The notes below the pieces were generated by a model. That model was not told where the DNA came from. It was given only the letters and a program-made list of their open reading frames with translations, and ran no database searches. This document shows positions 10,995 through 21,206 of a stretch of DNA of 27,213 bases, piece by piece. Position numbers and translations under genes: made by a program. The DNA lies in assembly GCA_020650975.1 (NCBI GenBank), contig JAIPMN010082641.1, forward strand, positions 1 through 27,213. Direction: 5' to 3'. Numbering within the stretch: position 1 is the first letter of the stretch; the number at the start of each line of letters is the position of its first letter. The DNA comes from Apostichopus californicus. Its lineage: Eukaryota > Echinodermata > Holothuroidea > Aspidochirotida > Stichopodidae.

Positions 10995-11595
10995 TTTGAT
11001 TCCCACGAAGCTCTAGAGAGGACATGGTAAAAAACATTTTTATTACGTACGTACGTACGCAATAATGATCACGTACGTACGTAATAATACTACATACGTA
11101 TGTAATAATACTACGTACGTACGTAATACATATCACGTACGTACGTGAAAATTACTACGTAAGTACGTAATATTTACTACGTACGTACTTAATGATCACT
11201 AAGAACGTAATAATTTTAACGAATTTAGGCCTACGTACGTATGTGTTTTCATTACGTGATATAGCCTATGCTAACACTTGTCTGACGTTAGCGAGATTAT
11301 GTGATATACTGCGGGATACATTTTCATTTCAAAGATGGAGAGAGATGTACTTGTCCGGCATTTCTTATTCCGCAGCTCAATCTTTAAACTAAGCTTGGCT
11401 TCTGTGGTTGGATGGTTGATACATGCGAGGCACAGTGAACGAGAAGTAGTATTATATTATAATATAATATATTAAAACCGTACAGTGTTCGGTATGTATA
11501 TGCACGTATCTTGCATGTAGCCAATATGTTATAGTATATGTACGTACTGCTACTTATTTTCCCCATGTCCTCTCTAGAGCTTCGTAGATTCAAGC
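10995..11595. mobile_element. Palindrome-rich element with 23-bp terminal inverted repeats
   Basis: ACGAAGCTCTAGAGAGGACATGG at 11005-11027 is repeated exactly in inverse orientation at 11563-11585. The match continues imperfectly outward (TTTGATTC against GATTCAAG) and inward (AAAA). The interior holds the TACGTACGTA array and a perfect 20-bp AT palindrome at 11450-11469. No transposase frame is present, so this would be a non-autonomous DNA transposon. I could not find a convincing target duplication, so the ends are approximate. Confidence 0.6.
11043..11245. repeat. Array of TACGTACGTA palindromes at about 21-bp spacing
   Basis: About nine self-complementary blocks of (ACGT)n type are separated by AATAATAC/T-like linkers. 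They begin near 11044, 11072, 11093, 11114, 11135, 11155, 11178, 11203 and 11231, so most steps are 20-24 bp. The last ones are decayed. The repeated ITYVRS peptides in the minus frame here are a by-product of the repeat, not a protein. Confidence 0.8.
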
Positions 11596-11837
11596 CTTAC
11601 CTAAATCAGTCTAGGGAATTTCCGAATCCACCTCCCCCCACCCCCCCCCCCCTCTAACCATACACATTTGAAATCCTATGCACGTCACTGGCCAGATAGG
11701 CCTTTTGTAGAAACATTGTGTTTTAACCTATACCTTAGGGAGGAATTTTTGTCTTAATTTGTATGATTTCAGCACTGTAACCTGTAAAGATCAGTGTGGG
11801 GATTTAATGTTTGACTGCTGGTGAGTCCTATACTGTA

Positions 11838-12350
11838 CTAGTACTAGGTGTTCTTATTATGCAGACTTTTATTCAGTCAACTAAAATAGGCCTGTGAATT
11901 GCCTTAACCCTCATATGACTTATTTAAGTCAATTTGATCTTTATAAATTAGTTGGAAATCCCTACATTTTGAATGTATAAGAACGTTGTGAGAATATTAT
12001 CAAGAAGAACCTAACTTTCAAGAACTAAATCAAGCCGACAAGCAATGGTATCCCATTTGAGTTACACTAATTATATAATTTATCTTAAGAGACAGATAAA
12101 CATGGTATTAAATTTAATTAAAAACAACTAAAAATGACATCTTTGGACGTTTATTGAAGTGAAATTAAAGTTTTATTCACTGTACTTTGTAAACAGTGTA
12201 TTATACTGTAGTTGTAAATTTTCTAAAAAAAAGATCATGTGAGTATGTCTGTCAGTTTAAATGTGTTAGCATTTTAAGTTTTACTTAAAGAGATGTTTGT
12301 CAATGTGTCTTTAGTGCAGTTGATTATAATACTGACGTTATACAATTTAT
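11838..12350. repeat. 0.5 kb direct duplication, copy 1
   Basis: This block aligns with 14483-14997 in the same orientation over its whole length, with many mismatches and small indels. Landmarks found in both include TATTCAGTCAACTAAAATAG, AACTAAATCAAGC, AAACATGGTATTAAAT, AATGACATCTTTGGAC, GTAAACAGTGTATTATA and GTCAATGTGTCTT. It has no open frame in either strand. It could be an old local duplication or a diverged pair of interspersed elements. It lies beyond the predicted 3' end of the Ig receptor gene. Confidence 0.8.
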
Positions 12351-12972
12351 ATGTTTGTATCATCGCTATTTCTGCATATATACTTTTGTTGTTGGACTGG
12401 ACTAAAGGAGCAATTGTGTAAACTAGGTTTTGGTGTACAATCCTATAGCCAACGCAAAGTAAACATTGTTAGTAAAATGGAATCACAGTTATGTTAAACC
12501 TAGTGTCCTCCTGACAGTGGTGTTCTTTTCGGCTCCATTCGTTTGGTCCTTTGGAGATATAAACAAGTACACCCATTTGAGGGTGCTATTTACATATTCA
12601 GTAGGAAACAGGTTTGGCCACAACAGTTATACATACTATAATATATTCTGAAGATGAATGACTATTTTAATGTTAAGCAGGGGACAGGAGTGACAAGTGT
12701 CAACACCCCCCCCCCCACCCCTCCGCCACATATTCTAAGTTTATGTTGTAATGATAGGGTTTAATGTTTATTTAATAGTGGCATCATGTACATATTATGT
12801 GATCGCATTTACCAGCATATAGTCTTTTGTAGTCTTACTATTGTAATGATGAAACAACTTTATGGCAACTGAATATCCCCATAGTGTGGGAGATTTTGAT
12901 GATATTCAATACTAACTCATGTAGATTGATGAACTGTAGACTGTATGACTTACTTTTCAAGGAGTCAGGAAA
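12351..12972. other. Probable 3' flank or UTR of the Ig receptor; no other gene seen
   Basis: If the tentative tail exon is right, the 3' UTR lies here on the minus strand. An AATAAA on that strand at 12767-12772 is a candidate polyadenylation signal, about 200 nt after the stop. A poly-C run followed by CTCCGCCACA (about 12704-12730) resembles a hAT-type terminus, but no partner end was found. Confidence 0.3.
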
Positions 12973-13035
12973 CTATGGCGTGCATTTACTGTACTTTACT
13001 GCCCAATTGTTACTTCTTCTTTCCAGGCGACGTTT
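12973..13035 (-). CDS. Ig receptor, tentative last coding exon (basic cytoplasmic tail)
   Basis: The minus strand has an acceptor (TATGCTTTTTAG, AG at 13036-13037) followed in phase 0 by 20 codons beginning KRRLERRS and ending SKCTP, then TAG at 12973-12975. Phase 0 matches the donor of the transmembrane exon, and a short basic tail directly after KRRIK is plausible. It would give a receptor with almost no signalling tail. Against it, the exon is short, the intron is 2.2 kb, and a plus-strand acceptor-like tract overlaps. An alternative acceptor near 15107 would give a different 22-codon tail. The choice needs a transcript. Confidence 0.35.
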   Translation of the reverse strand, partial: KRRLERRSNNWAVKYSKCTP

Positions 13036-13889
13036 CTAAAAAGCATAAAATAATATTAAATGTTTGTTAAATAATAGTAAGCTTCGTTCAGTGCAAATAA
13101 TTTAGATCAATGATGAAGAGTAAACCATATTTCTGTGGTAAATAAATTACTGTGGTAAAGAAGGTTTAAGGTTAACTTAAGCAAATGGTTGTCCTCAGAA
13201 ACAGATAACTATATACGTAATAATATATTGAATGTATGGCGTCTTTCAATTTTCATAATCGTGGTAAGTTTTTTTCTACATTCCATTCTAGTGGAATTAT
13301 AATTGATAACCAAATATAATTCGTTTCAGTTTAACCCACGTTTTGTAAAAGATGACGCGATTTTTTCCTTCTAGTTGACCGGAGCAAAGCTGTATTATGT
13401 TGAATCGCGCAAGATCGTCTATCTCCAGTTAACTGGTATTTCCAAACTGTAGTACAATACCCAAAGCATGCTTTGGTAGAGCTTAAAGTCACATCACTGA
13501 TTTAACACTCATGTGAGGAGGACGTGATTATACTGGATTAGGATGAAGACTACAGGTAATTTTAAAAAATCGCTAATGGTGACAGATATTTATCAGTCAA
13601 ATGGAATCAATGCAGGATAGGCTCTTTCCTTTGTATGAAGTAAATATTTAATATCGGTATATTAGATTGTTCAATCGCTATTCGATTGAAACTGAATTTT
13701 GTACAAAAGGTTAAATTTGTAATGATTTTTTTTTTATGTGGATTTCTTACTTTCGACCGACCATTGCTGGTGTAATTCAATAGGCCTACTTATTATTCTA
13801 AATCATATTTCAATCACTATAGGAGTTGATTCATGGGGTCAGGGATGTCACATTTCCCCTTCACTTGTTTTTAGGGGGAGTGACACGAA
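13036..13889. other. No gene seen (putative last intron of the Ig receptor)
   Basis: There are isolated plus-strand donor-like sites after short ATG frames (13263, GTAAGT; 13556, GTAATT), but no matching downstream exons. I do not call a gene. Confidence 0.35.
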
Positions 13890-14283
13890 CAGTAGCGGAG
13901 CGTCCATACAGTCAGGGGGCGGATGCCCCCCCCTGACGGACTCAAATGGACTGCTGGCGCCCTTTTCAGCTTTTTACCACTTTTACTTATTTGCGATTAT
14001 TGACTTTTTTATTGCGCTCTCATCTACCTATTGACATTTGTCACATTTTGTTGGTGTAATTTTCTGACAAAATGGCGATAACACCTATTTATTCTTCGTT
14101 TATCTGCAAATTAGCAAGGCCCGGAAAGGGTCATTTCCGGCGATCTAGAGTGTATCTTTGCTCAAAAAATGTCTGTACGCTCCGCGCCAACCAATGGTGG
14201 CGCTCCGCTTAGATAGTGTCGAAAGCGCCCCTACAGACTATTCTCGCCCCCCCCCCTGACTAATACCCCTAGCTCCGCCACTG
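13890..14283. mobile_element. hAT-type MITE with 8-bp target duplication
   Basis: The ends are CAGTAGCGGAGC (13890-13901) and AGCTCCGCCACTG (14271-14283), inverted repeats with one mismatch. They are flanked by GACACGAA (13882-13889) and GATACGAA (14284-14291), an 8-bp duplication with one mismatch, which is the hAT signature. G and C runs lie just inside each end. The 394-bp interior has no transposase. It carries, at about 14118-14222, the conserved core that is also found in three other elements of this window. Confidence 0.85.
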
Positions 14284-14482
14284 GATACGAATGCATCTCG
14301 CCCTTTTCTAGTTTTTGGGTTAAACCCTCTATATACTGTCAATGAAAGAAATTTTGTTCTCCCTTTTGGTGGTAAAACATAAGTGCTCTTTTAATAATAA
14401 CTTGCATGGATCCCCCAACCCATCCAAACACACAGTCTGTTAATGAGCTTCCGCACTCTGTTGTGACCTTACTATTATTATT

Positions 14483-14997
14483 AAGTACTTGGTGTTCTCA
14501 ATATACAGACTGTTATTCAGTCAACTAAAATAGGTCTGTGAATTGCTATAACCTTCATGTGGCTTATTTAATTCAATAAGTTCTCATAAATTAGTTGAAA
14601 AAATCCCCATTTTTGGAATCTATAAGAACTTGGGAATTTTATCAAGATAAAGCCTCAATTTCAGGAACTAAATCAAGCTGGCATGCATTGTTATCCCATT
14701 TAAGTGTAAATAATGATATCATTGATCTTAAAAGATCGATAAACATGGTATTAAATGTAATTAGAAACAACTGAAAATGACATCTTTGGACTGTTAAGGA
14801 TGTGAAATTAAAGTTCTTTCACGATATTTTGTAAACAGTGTATTATAATCCAGTTATAAATTTTCTTCAGAAAAGTTCAAGTGAGAATGTCTGTCAGTTC
14901 AAATGTTGTAGCATTTTTAGTTTTACTTAAGAAATATCTGTCAATGTGTCTTAAGTGCAGTTGATTTTCAATACTAACTTTATATAGTTTACAAGTA
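14483..14997. repeat. 0.5 kb direct duplication, copy 2
   Basis: This is the partner of 11838-12350, offset by about 2645 bp. In the Ig receptor model it falls in the intron between the transmembrane exon and the tentative tail exon, while the other copy lies beyond that exon. The divergence (by eye roughly one base in five) says the duplication is old. No coding frame is present. Confidence 0.8.
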
Positions 14998-15277
14998 TAT
15001 TCAGTTAATTTCATAGCTAAAATACAAAATATTCACAAACGCATGTGCAGAAGGTTCAAGTTCGAAGCAAATAATCCAGTTATAGAGAATGGACAGGAAA
15101 ACTAGAAACATAAATCATATTATTTCTTCAAGAAGGATATATCATTCCCCACTTTTTATGTTTAAATCCGGGATAATAAACTTTAGGAAATCAGCTACAA
15201 TACCGTTTTCAATTTGTTCTGTACTTACTGGAGTAAACACTAATTTAAAAGTATGATTTAAGGAATGTAATGCATAC

Positions 15278-15435
15278 CTTTATCCTCCTTTTCGTGCAAA
15301 GACAGATGAGAACGGTCAAAAGACAGATGATAATACACAAAAGGATAACAAAGACTACTATTAGTACATCATTTTGTTGCATCCACTCACGGTTGGTATC
15401 CATTGTCTCTGTGAATGTGTCCAGTGAGCACCGTT
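15278..15435 (-). CDS. Ig receptor, transmembrane exon
   Basis: On the minus strand an acceptor (TTTTAATTCTCCAG, AG at 15436-15437) opens in phase 1 and a donor (AAAG/GTATGC, GT at 15276-15277) closes in phase 0. The 52 complete codons give a short polar stalk (residues 466-487 of the model), then a hydrophobic run of about 24 residues (VLIVVFVILLCIIICLL and onward, about 488-511). A basic stop-transfer TKRRIK ends the exon at residue 517. This is a textbook type I membrane anchor. It joins the preceding Ig exon as G/AA, giving Glu. Confidence 0.75.
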
Positions 15436-15864
15436 CTGGAGAATTAAAATAAACTCACCTTAACGTGTGATTAATGACCATACTTACAAGTGCAGTCATA
15501 TCGCATAATACACTTGCATAAAGTATCAATTAAATTGTGTAATTAATCTGTGGCTTCACACTTCCCACTTCTCATCGTTCCAGTATAGTGTAAATATACC
15601 ACAGAATGCACCATTTGACGTCTAAATATACTTTTTGAGGAAGGAGCCCCACTGCAGACCCCACTTAGGAGTCAGCTTCAATGACTCCAGGGCTAAACCC
15701 CTCCTTTATATCTTCCATCATTTGCCTATGTACCTTCCACATGTACAGCCCCTATACCTCTATCAGTTGGGGGAAAGTTTACCCACCCCTCCATGCCCCT
15801 ACCCTTCGAAATTCGGAAACCATCACTGCAATTAATCAATTTCGAAATATTTTACGCTTCTTAC

Positions 15865-16215
15865 CCCAGGATATTTTGATTTTCTTTTCTGGATTGACCA
15901 TGGCAGAAGCACCTACACCGAGAGCACGACATATTATGAAATGTTCATCGTTACAACTAAAAGAGTCCAATAGCTGGAGCTTAGCAGATGCACTGACGGA
16001 GTATCTATCGTGTCTTGCGACAGATACGCTTGAAAAGTTCCAAATCGCCATTTCTTCTGGGAATTCGTTCTCAAGGTACAAAGAAAGTTTCGGATAGACC
16101 TCGTTGACATAACATTTTACGTTGGAATATGAAGTATTAGACATTATGTTAACACTACATGGTTGTGTAGTTTGTGGACATCCATCTACCAGTAGGAAAG
16201 GTGGCGATGGAGAAA
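15865..16215 (-). CDS. Ig receptor, membrane-proximal Ig exon
   Basis: The acceptor is CACTTTCTTTCAG (AG at 16216-16217) and the donor is CTGGG/GTAAGA (GT at 15863-15864). The exon is 351 bp, phase 1 at both ends, the usual arrangement of an Ig-domain exon. It encodes model residues about 348-465. The B-strand cysteine is in VKCYVNEVYPKLSL, which resembles the CxVxxxYP pattern of C1-set domains, and the F-strand cysteine is in FIICRALG. Sequons NTS and NFS suggest N-glycosylation. There is no canonical Trp after the first Cys other than IWNF, so the exact Ig set is uncertain. Confidence 0.75.
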
Positions 16216-17268
16216 CTGAAAGAAAGTGAGCAAACATTTGTTAAAGGCGGTCATTTTAGTACTTGTCGAACACATATCATGGTCTTTCGTGAACTTCAGA
16301 TGAGACACCCAAAGAGATGTCGTAGAACAAATTTGTAATTTTTAGTTCCTTTGGTGTTCAACTGACGATAAATCAGAAAGAAGGACAGGTAATTCATAGG
16401 TTTTGCACATTTGTCTGAATAGTCGTATCCCTAAGGAATTTTGAATGAAACTGTTTCCTACTGTGCACCATTCGGAGTATGTTTGATCAGCCATGCAGTG
16501 GTTGGGAAACCCTTTTAGAATCGCGCCAACAGATCTCCAACAGATATACACAACATTTTTCGTTACTTATCAGTTGATTGCATTCAATCAGCAATAGAAA
16601 TACGCTTTCACCTTGAACATAAAACATAGTATCCGAACAAATAATACAAGGAAGATAAAGAAACGATTAGATTAGATGTTAGGTACAGTAGATGTAAACT
16701 TTGATGTGACAGTCACAGTATATGCATAATGCCATCAAATATTACAGAGAATATGTGATGTAAACATGCACAAAATAATGTAATAATTCACAGGTTTATT
16801 TTGTTACACTGTCTATGATTGATGATTGCTTTGATCTCTATTTGGAAGTGAATTAAGAATGAAAGTTGGGAACAAATATTCAATATATCTACAAGCTACT
16901 ACTTTCAAAGAAGGAAAAATTCTGCAAGATTGATATTGAGTGATTTGCCAATGTGTCCATATCATTGTAACTGAAATGAGTGTAATTCTATAGATTAGAT
17001 AACGTCGGCGTGTTTTAATTTTACGCTAATAGGTTCTTTGTCTTAATAAAGTTCATGTTAAGTGACAGATATATGTTCACAAATGTAGCAATGGAATATT
17101 GGTTATTTGTAAGCCTGATCCTGGAAGTTCAAAATATTACGAGGATATTATAACTTCCTAACAGGGCGCTGTAATTTCCCTGTTCTCACGTACTCTATAC
17201 ACCTCCTCTTTATCTCTTAAATATTTTATCGAATGCTTCACAAGAGGACATAATTACATTTAACTTAC
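16216..17268 (-). other. Intron of the Ig receptor
   Basis: The phase-1 intron is bounded by GTAAGT and CTTTCTTTCAG on the minus strand. The 69-codon minus-strand open frame at 16342-16551 has no Ig motif and no matching splice borders, so it is not called an exon. Confidence 0.6.
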
Positions 17269-17907
17269 CTAATACGGTCACTGACTGTTCATGAGCACCA
17301 AACTTCTCTCCATCAAAGAATTTACATCGGTAAATTCCTTCAGATGTTAAATCTACTTGCTGCAAAATTAGAGCACCTCTTTCGTTAACATGCCACCGTG
17401 AGCTTAAAGATGAGTGTTTTCTGCCACCCTCATAAAACTGAATAACCTCAGTCGAATTATCCGCAGATGTTCTTTCCCAGATAACTATAGAAGGTACAAC
17501 ATTGTCCGCACACGTCAGTGTTGCTTGACTATTTATTTGGTAGTATTTAGGTGTAAGCCCATCGCCAATATACTCCCATTCGTTCGACTGGTCAAGGAAT
17601 ATACTTGACTGTAACACATGTGTGGAAGGTCCTCGCAATTCGCACACTAATTGAGTTAGAGGTTCTTTCAAATATTGATATATTTCAATATTTGATATGG
17701 AGATTGTTACTGTTCCATCAGATTCCTCTTTGTCATTGACTGCTATTGTATCTTCCTGATACCCACGTTTAATGTACAATCTCAGTACAGCAGCTTGCAT
17801 CGAACATCCAAAGGAACAACTCAACCGTTTAATGCTATCAGAATCTACCAAACAGGTGCTTTGGTTCTTACAATTGTGTATCAATGGGAAAGCTTGCTCA
17901 CACTTCG
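17269..17907 (-). CDS. Ig receptor, exon with two Ig-like domains
   Basis: The acceptor is TTTTTTTTTAAACAG (AG at 17908-17909) and the donor is TTAG/GTAAGT (GT at 17267-17268). The exon is 639 bp, open throughout, phase 1 at both ends, model residues about 135-347. The first half (KCEQAF, LSCSFGC, LVCELRG) is a Cys-rich Ig-like domain. The second is a clear V/I-type domain: TLTCADN, then IVIWERT, then DLTSEGIYRCKF, the DxGxYxC motif. Sequons NQS and NST are present. Two Ig domains in a single exon suggest loss of an intron. The ORF continues past the donor into the intron (GKLNV onward), which should not be read as protein. Confidence 0.85.
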
Positions 17908-18303
17908 CTGTTTAAAAAAAAAGTGAAAATTAATTGTAAACCAAATATATGATATATAACCTTTACAACGTAAATATTATTCTACTTTCATTTATTGATT
18001 TGATTCTTGTTCACGTATAAAACCGAGTATTTCTTCTTGTAAAAATGTTTCTATAAGTGTTATTCGGAATCTGCAATCTGTCAATGAGAAAAGCGTCATT
18101 GTAAACTTTACAAGAACGAGATTGTAATTATGTCAATGATCCTACAATATTATAATCCTTTAATTAAAGAAAATATATGTGGATACCAAGTTCTTGGTCA
18201 ACTATGATGTTACCTTAATTCATTCGTGTTAAGTCTAATTATCTGGAGACTACTGTTAATATGCTAACTCTGGTTTTATTCCTCTGATGCATAGTTATCT
18301 TAC
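17908..18303 (-). other. Intron of the Ig receptor
   Basis: This is a short AT-rich phase-1 intron, GTAAGA to AAACAG on the minus strand. Nothing else was recognised in it. Confidence 0.6.
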
Positions 18304-18630
18304 CGTGTGTGCGTACATCAACGAAGTGTGTTTCCGATATGTCGTCATTCCTATTGTAAGCAAGTACTTTGTAAGTCCTCTCATTATCCATTGTAACGTC
18401 GAAAATGATCAGAGAACCTTTTCCGCTAACAGAATAACTTGCAGTATCGAACCCAGAGCCCGAAATTGGTGGAACGGTACCATGTTCATATCTGATAAAC
18501 GGAGTTTTGTCTTGTTCACTCCTGTACCAATACACGTTGTAGGTATTTACTATGTCAAAGTCACATTTTATTGTTGCACTTTCTCCTAATTCTACATACT
18601 GAGGAGACTGGCATGTCGCACGAACGTACC
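18304..18630 (-). CDS. Ig receptor, N-terminal V-like Ig exon
   Basis: The acceptor is TTTTACTTCTACCAACAG (AG at 18631-18632) and the donor is CACACG/GTAAGA (GT at 18302-18303). The exon is 327 bp, phase 1 at both ends, model residues 26-135. It opens with GYVRA, completing the signal peptide, then TCQSPQYVELG, SATIKC (Cys48) and VYWYR (Trp60), a V-type pattern. The F strand reads NERTYKVLAY, so the expected second cysteine is Val114. An in-frame hydrophobic stretch just upstream of the acceptor could be mistaken for a signal peptide, but it has no Met before a stop. Confidence 0.75.
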
Positions 18631-20180
18631 CTGTTGGTAGAAGTAAAACGAATATGGTGATGATAACCGTCCAAGCATTTGCTGGTATATCATATTCTCA
18701 TTTGCAAGAAAATTTTAATGATGGATTATTGTCAATTACTTATCTGTTTCAATCATTTAATATGCATTGAAACCTAAATATGACTCAATGTGTTGTATTT
18801 CACCGTACAGTACACCTGACTATCTTGAATAACAGTAACTTAGTTTGTCCAGTCACCATGTGATATTGGCATACATTAGCTATACTGTATCGATTAATAC
18901 AATTCTACCAAAATCAAAATAGTCGATCTAACAACTATACATGACAAGGATTTAGTATTTTTGATAGTCAGTTTCTAATATGTTTAACATAAGTTAAACA
19001 CACCACAGACGGTACTGATCAGACTGTACTGCTTAATTTCGATCTGCCGGAACACGAATCCGGAGTTGAGTCTATTTTTCTGTTCACTGGGGCTTTTATG
19101 TGATTTTCCTTGACTCGAACGCGTCTCAGACGTTGTGCCCCTGATTTGACACCAAGGGTTCCACCGATATTTGTATCCTCCCTAGCTATGACAGTCAAAA
19201 TGTCTCAGACGGTCAAATAGTAAATATTTAATTGTTACTGCTGCAAGAAATGTTATTTATTGCATAACCATCGAGTTGACAGCTTGTGTATCGTAGTGCA
19301 TTTCCCCACCTTTTCATTTTAGCAACCTTCCCTTATCCAAACTGACGTTTGAACTGTATGAAAAATGTCCGAAGAACTTCCCAAAATAATTTATGCTGTA
19401 AATTGAACGATATTTCATACATGATATTAGTTATAATATATAAGTGAGTTTACATAAGACTATTCCCTGCATGTATGCATGCACGGCCGGAGTAATGAGA
19501 AGACTTTCAAAGTTACATTTCACGGACTTAGAGGGAAAGGTCATTTTAAAACCAGACTGCACCTATAGAATTATGCAAATTGAGTTAAGCTTTGGGTATC
19601 TATTTGTCTTCTGAATTTTTCATTTTTCTTAATTCAGAAAATAGCAAAAAGATTTCGAACCACTTTCGACCATTTTATCAATTGACAATCGAAAAGAAAA
19701 GTGTTTTTAAATTGGTATACAAACATTCCATAAATATCATTCCTATAAAATCACAACACACAAAATAAATAAATTGTTGACGACCGTTCCTTGTGTAACA
19801 ATAGCTAACAGGACACATGTTGTAAGCTACATAAATATGAACTTTGTACTATATAATATGTACTACCACATTGGTAGCATATATGTCGAAAGCTTGTCAT
19901 ATTTTGATGGTTTCTTCAGAATACACCCAATTGGTTATATTTTTATTAATTTTTTAATATTGTCATCTTTAATGAGGGTAGTCCTGCTCAGTGCAGAAGC
20001 ACTGCTTTCCAGAGGAGCCCGTATTAGTTTGTTATTTCAGAAAGATGAATTGTTTGTATGCTATTAAACACTATACAGGATTCTCGCATTATATGTCGTC
20101 ATGGAGACTAACATTATTAACTTGGTACAGTCATGTAAACTATGTAAGAGATGTTACTAACATTTAAAACTAATTCTTAC
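18631..20180 (-). other. Intron of the Ig receptor
   Basis: This intron is 1.55 kb, phase 1, bounded by GTAAGA and CTACCAACAG. The 97-codon plus-strand open frame at 19774-20067 has no recognisable motif and no support as a gene. The sequence GTCTGAGAC occurs twice on the minus strand (about 19119-19127 and 19203-19211). Confidence 0.55.
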
Positions 20181-20251
20181 CAATTAGAATGATGATGACT
20201 AAGGCATACAGGTATGAAGAGAAAACGTAGTGATGTCTATAGGAACTGTAC
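20181..20251 (-). CDS. Ig receptor, signal-peptide exon
   Basis: A strong acceptor (TTTCCTTTCTTCTCTAG, AG at 20252-20253) and donor (AATTG/GTAAGAA, GT at 20179-20180) bound 71 bp. In the only fully open frame it starts in phase 2 and ends in phase 1. It encodes a basic or aromatic stretch (YRHHYVF) followed by YLYALVIIILI, the hydrophobic core of a signal peptide. Splicing to the next exon adds GYVRA, an acceptable cleavage site before TCQ. The phases agree with both neighbours. Confidence 0.65.
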
Positions 20252-20480
20252 CTAGAGAAGAAAGGAAAATGGCAGTTTGAATTAGGAAGAAAGGTCCAAC
20301 ATCAAACTATGGATTTATCAATACTACAAAGCGACGTACGGATGAGCCACATCATAAGTGAATGTAAATAATCTTTTTGATATAAAATGTATCTCTTCCA
20401 TATCACTGTTCCTTTTAATCTATGTTTCGAACCAGGGGCGGCGATTTGTTTCAAATATTGGGGGGATATTTGCTTGGGTA

Positions 20481-21134
20481 CAGGCGCGTAGCAACTTTCA
20501 TCCCCATAATACTATCAAAGCGGAGCGCCACCATTGGTTGGCGCGCAGCGTACAAGAAAATTTCTGGTATTAATAGCCCCCCAGATCACCGGAAATGGTA
20601 CTTCTCGGGCTTGAAAATGACCAACCAGATGTACACTTTTGCCTGAGAACCAAGTTTTTCCCAATTTTTTTTTCATCCATAACCTTTCTCAAGATTGTCA
20701 CCAGTCACACATCATGTTCGACCTCATCGCATCTCCTGTGGATCATTGCTTTTGTAAGTAATTCTACGTAACGGCCCACAATACCCGCCAGCCCCACTTT
20801 TCAAGGTTTTAAGCCCATTATTTGTTCAGAATTTGAATAATAAATTCACTTCAAAACATACCCATAATGTTGCACAAAATTTCATCTATGGACAACCAAT
20901 ATAGAAAAACCCCCTTAACAGACCGATCAAAATTGCACGAGTAGAGGGAATTATGATGAAGAATGTTGGTCAGGGAATTTTCGAAAAGTCAGACACGGTT
21001 AATTTATTGGTATACAAATATTAAAACCTCTTATAACGGCTACTATAAAACTTCGATATCATAAAAAAAATACAAATAATATGCTCAAGGGGGCGGTCTC
21101 CCCCTTCGCCCCCCCCCCCTTGGCTATGTGCCTG
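20481..21134. mobile_element. Inner inverted-repeat unit with CAGGCGCGTAGC ends
   Basis: CAGGCGCGTAGC (20481-20492) faces GGCTATGTGCCTG (ending 21134), whose complement is CAGGCACATAGCC, with C-rich runs near the right end. The same pair occurs in the other outer-element copy (26179 and 26591), so it entered before that family spread, or it is a subterminal repeat. No 8-bp duplication is visible at its edges. The conserved core lies at about 20510-20612 in reverse orientation. Confidence 0.5.
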
Positions 21135-21206
21135 CGGTTAGAAATCTTGTAACAAGGCCAAAACAGGCCAAATGGAAACCCAGTGAACCCATATCGATGT
21201 GGATCA

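Noticed and set aside
10783..11136. Minus-strand 117-codon frame with ITYVRS repeats
   Set aside because: The repeats come from the TACGTA palindrome array; there is no known domain and no splice context.
13021..13057. Plus-strand terminal exon after TTCTTCTTTCCAG at 13026
   Set aside because: It would encode only eight codons before a stop, with no upstream plus-strand exon to join; the minus-strand tail reading fits the receptor better.
11838..14997. LTR retrotransposon with 0.5 kb LTRs
   Set aside because: The two blocks lack clear TG..CA ends, a primer-binding site, a polypurine tract and any gag-pol frame between them, so I left them as a direct duplication.
18640..18705. Hydrophobic in-frame stretch (AWTVIITIFVLLL) upstream of the first Ig exon as a signal peptide
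   Set aside because: It has no Met before an in-frame TGA and sits over a pyrimidine-rich acceptor; the separate exon at 20181-20251 supplies a phase-matched signal peptide.
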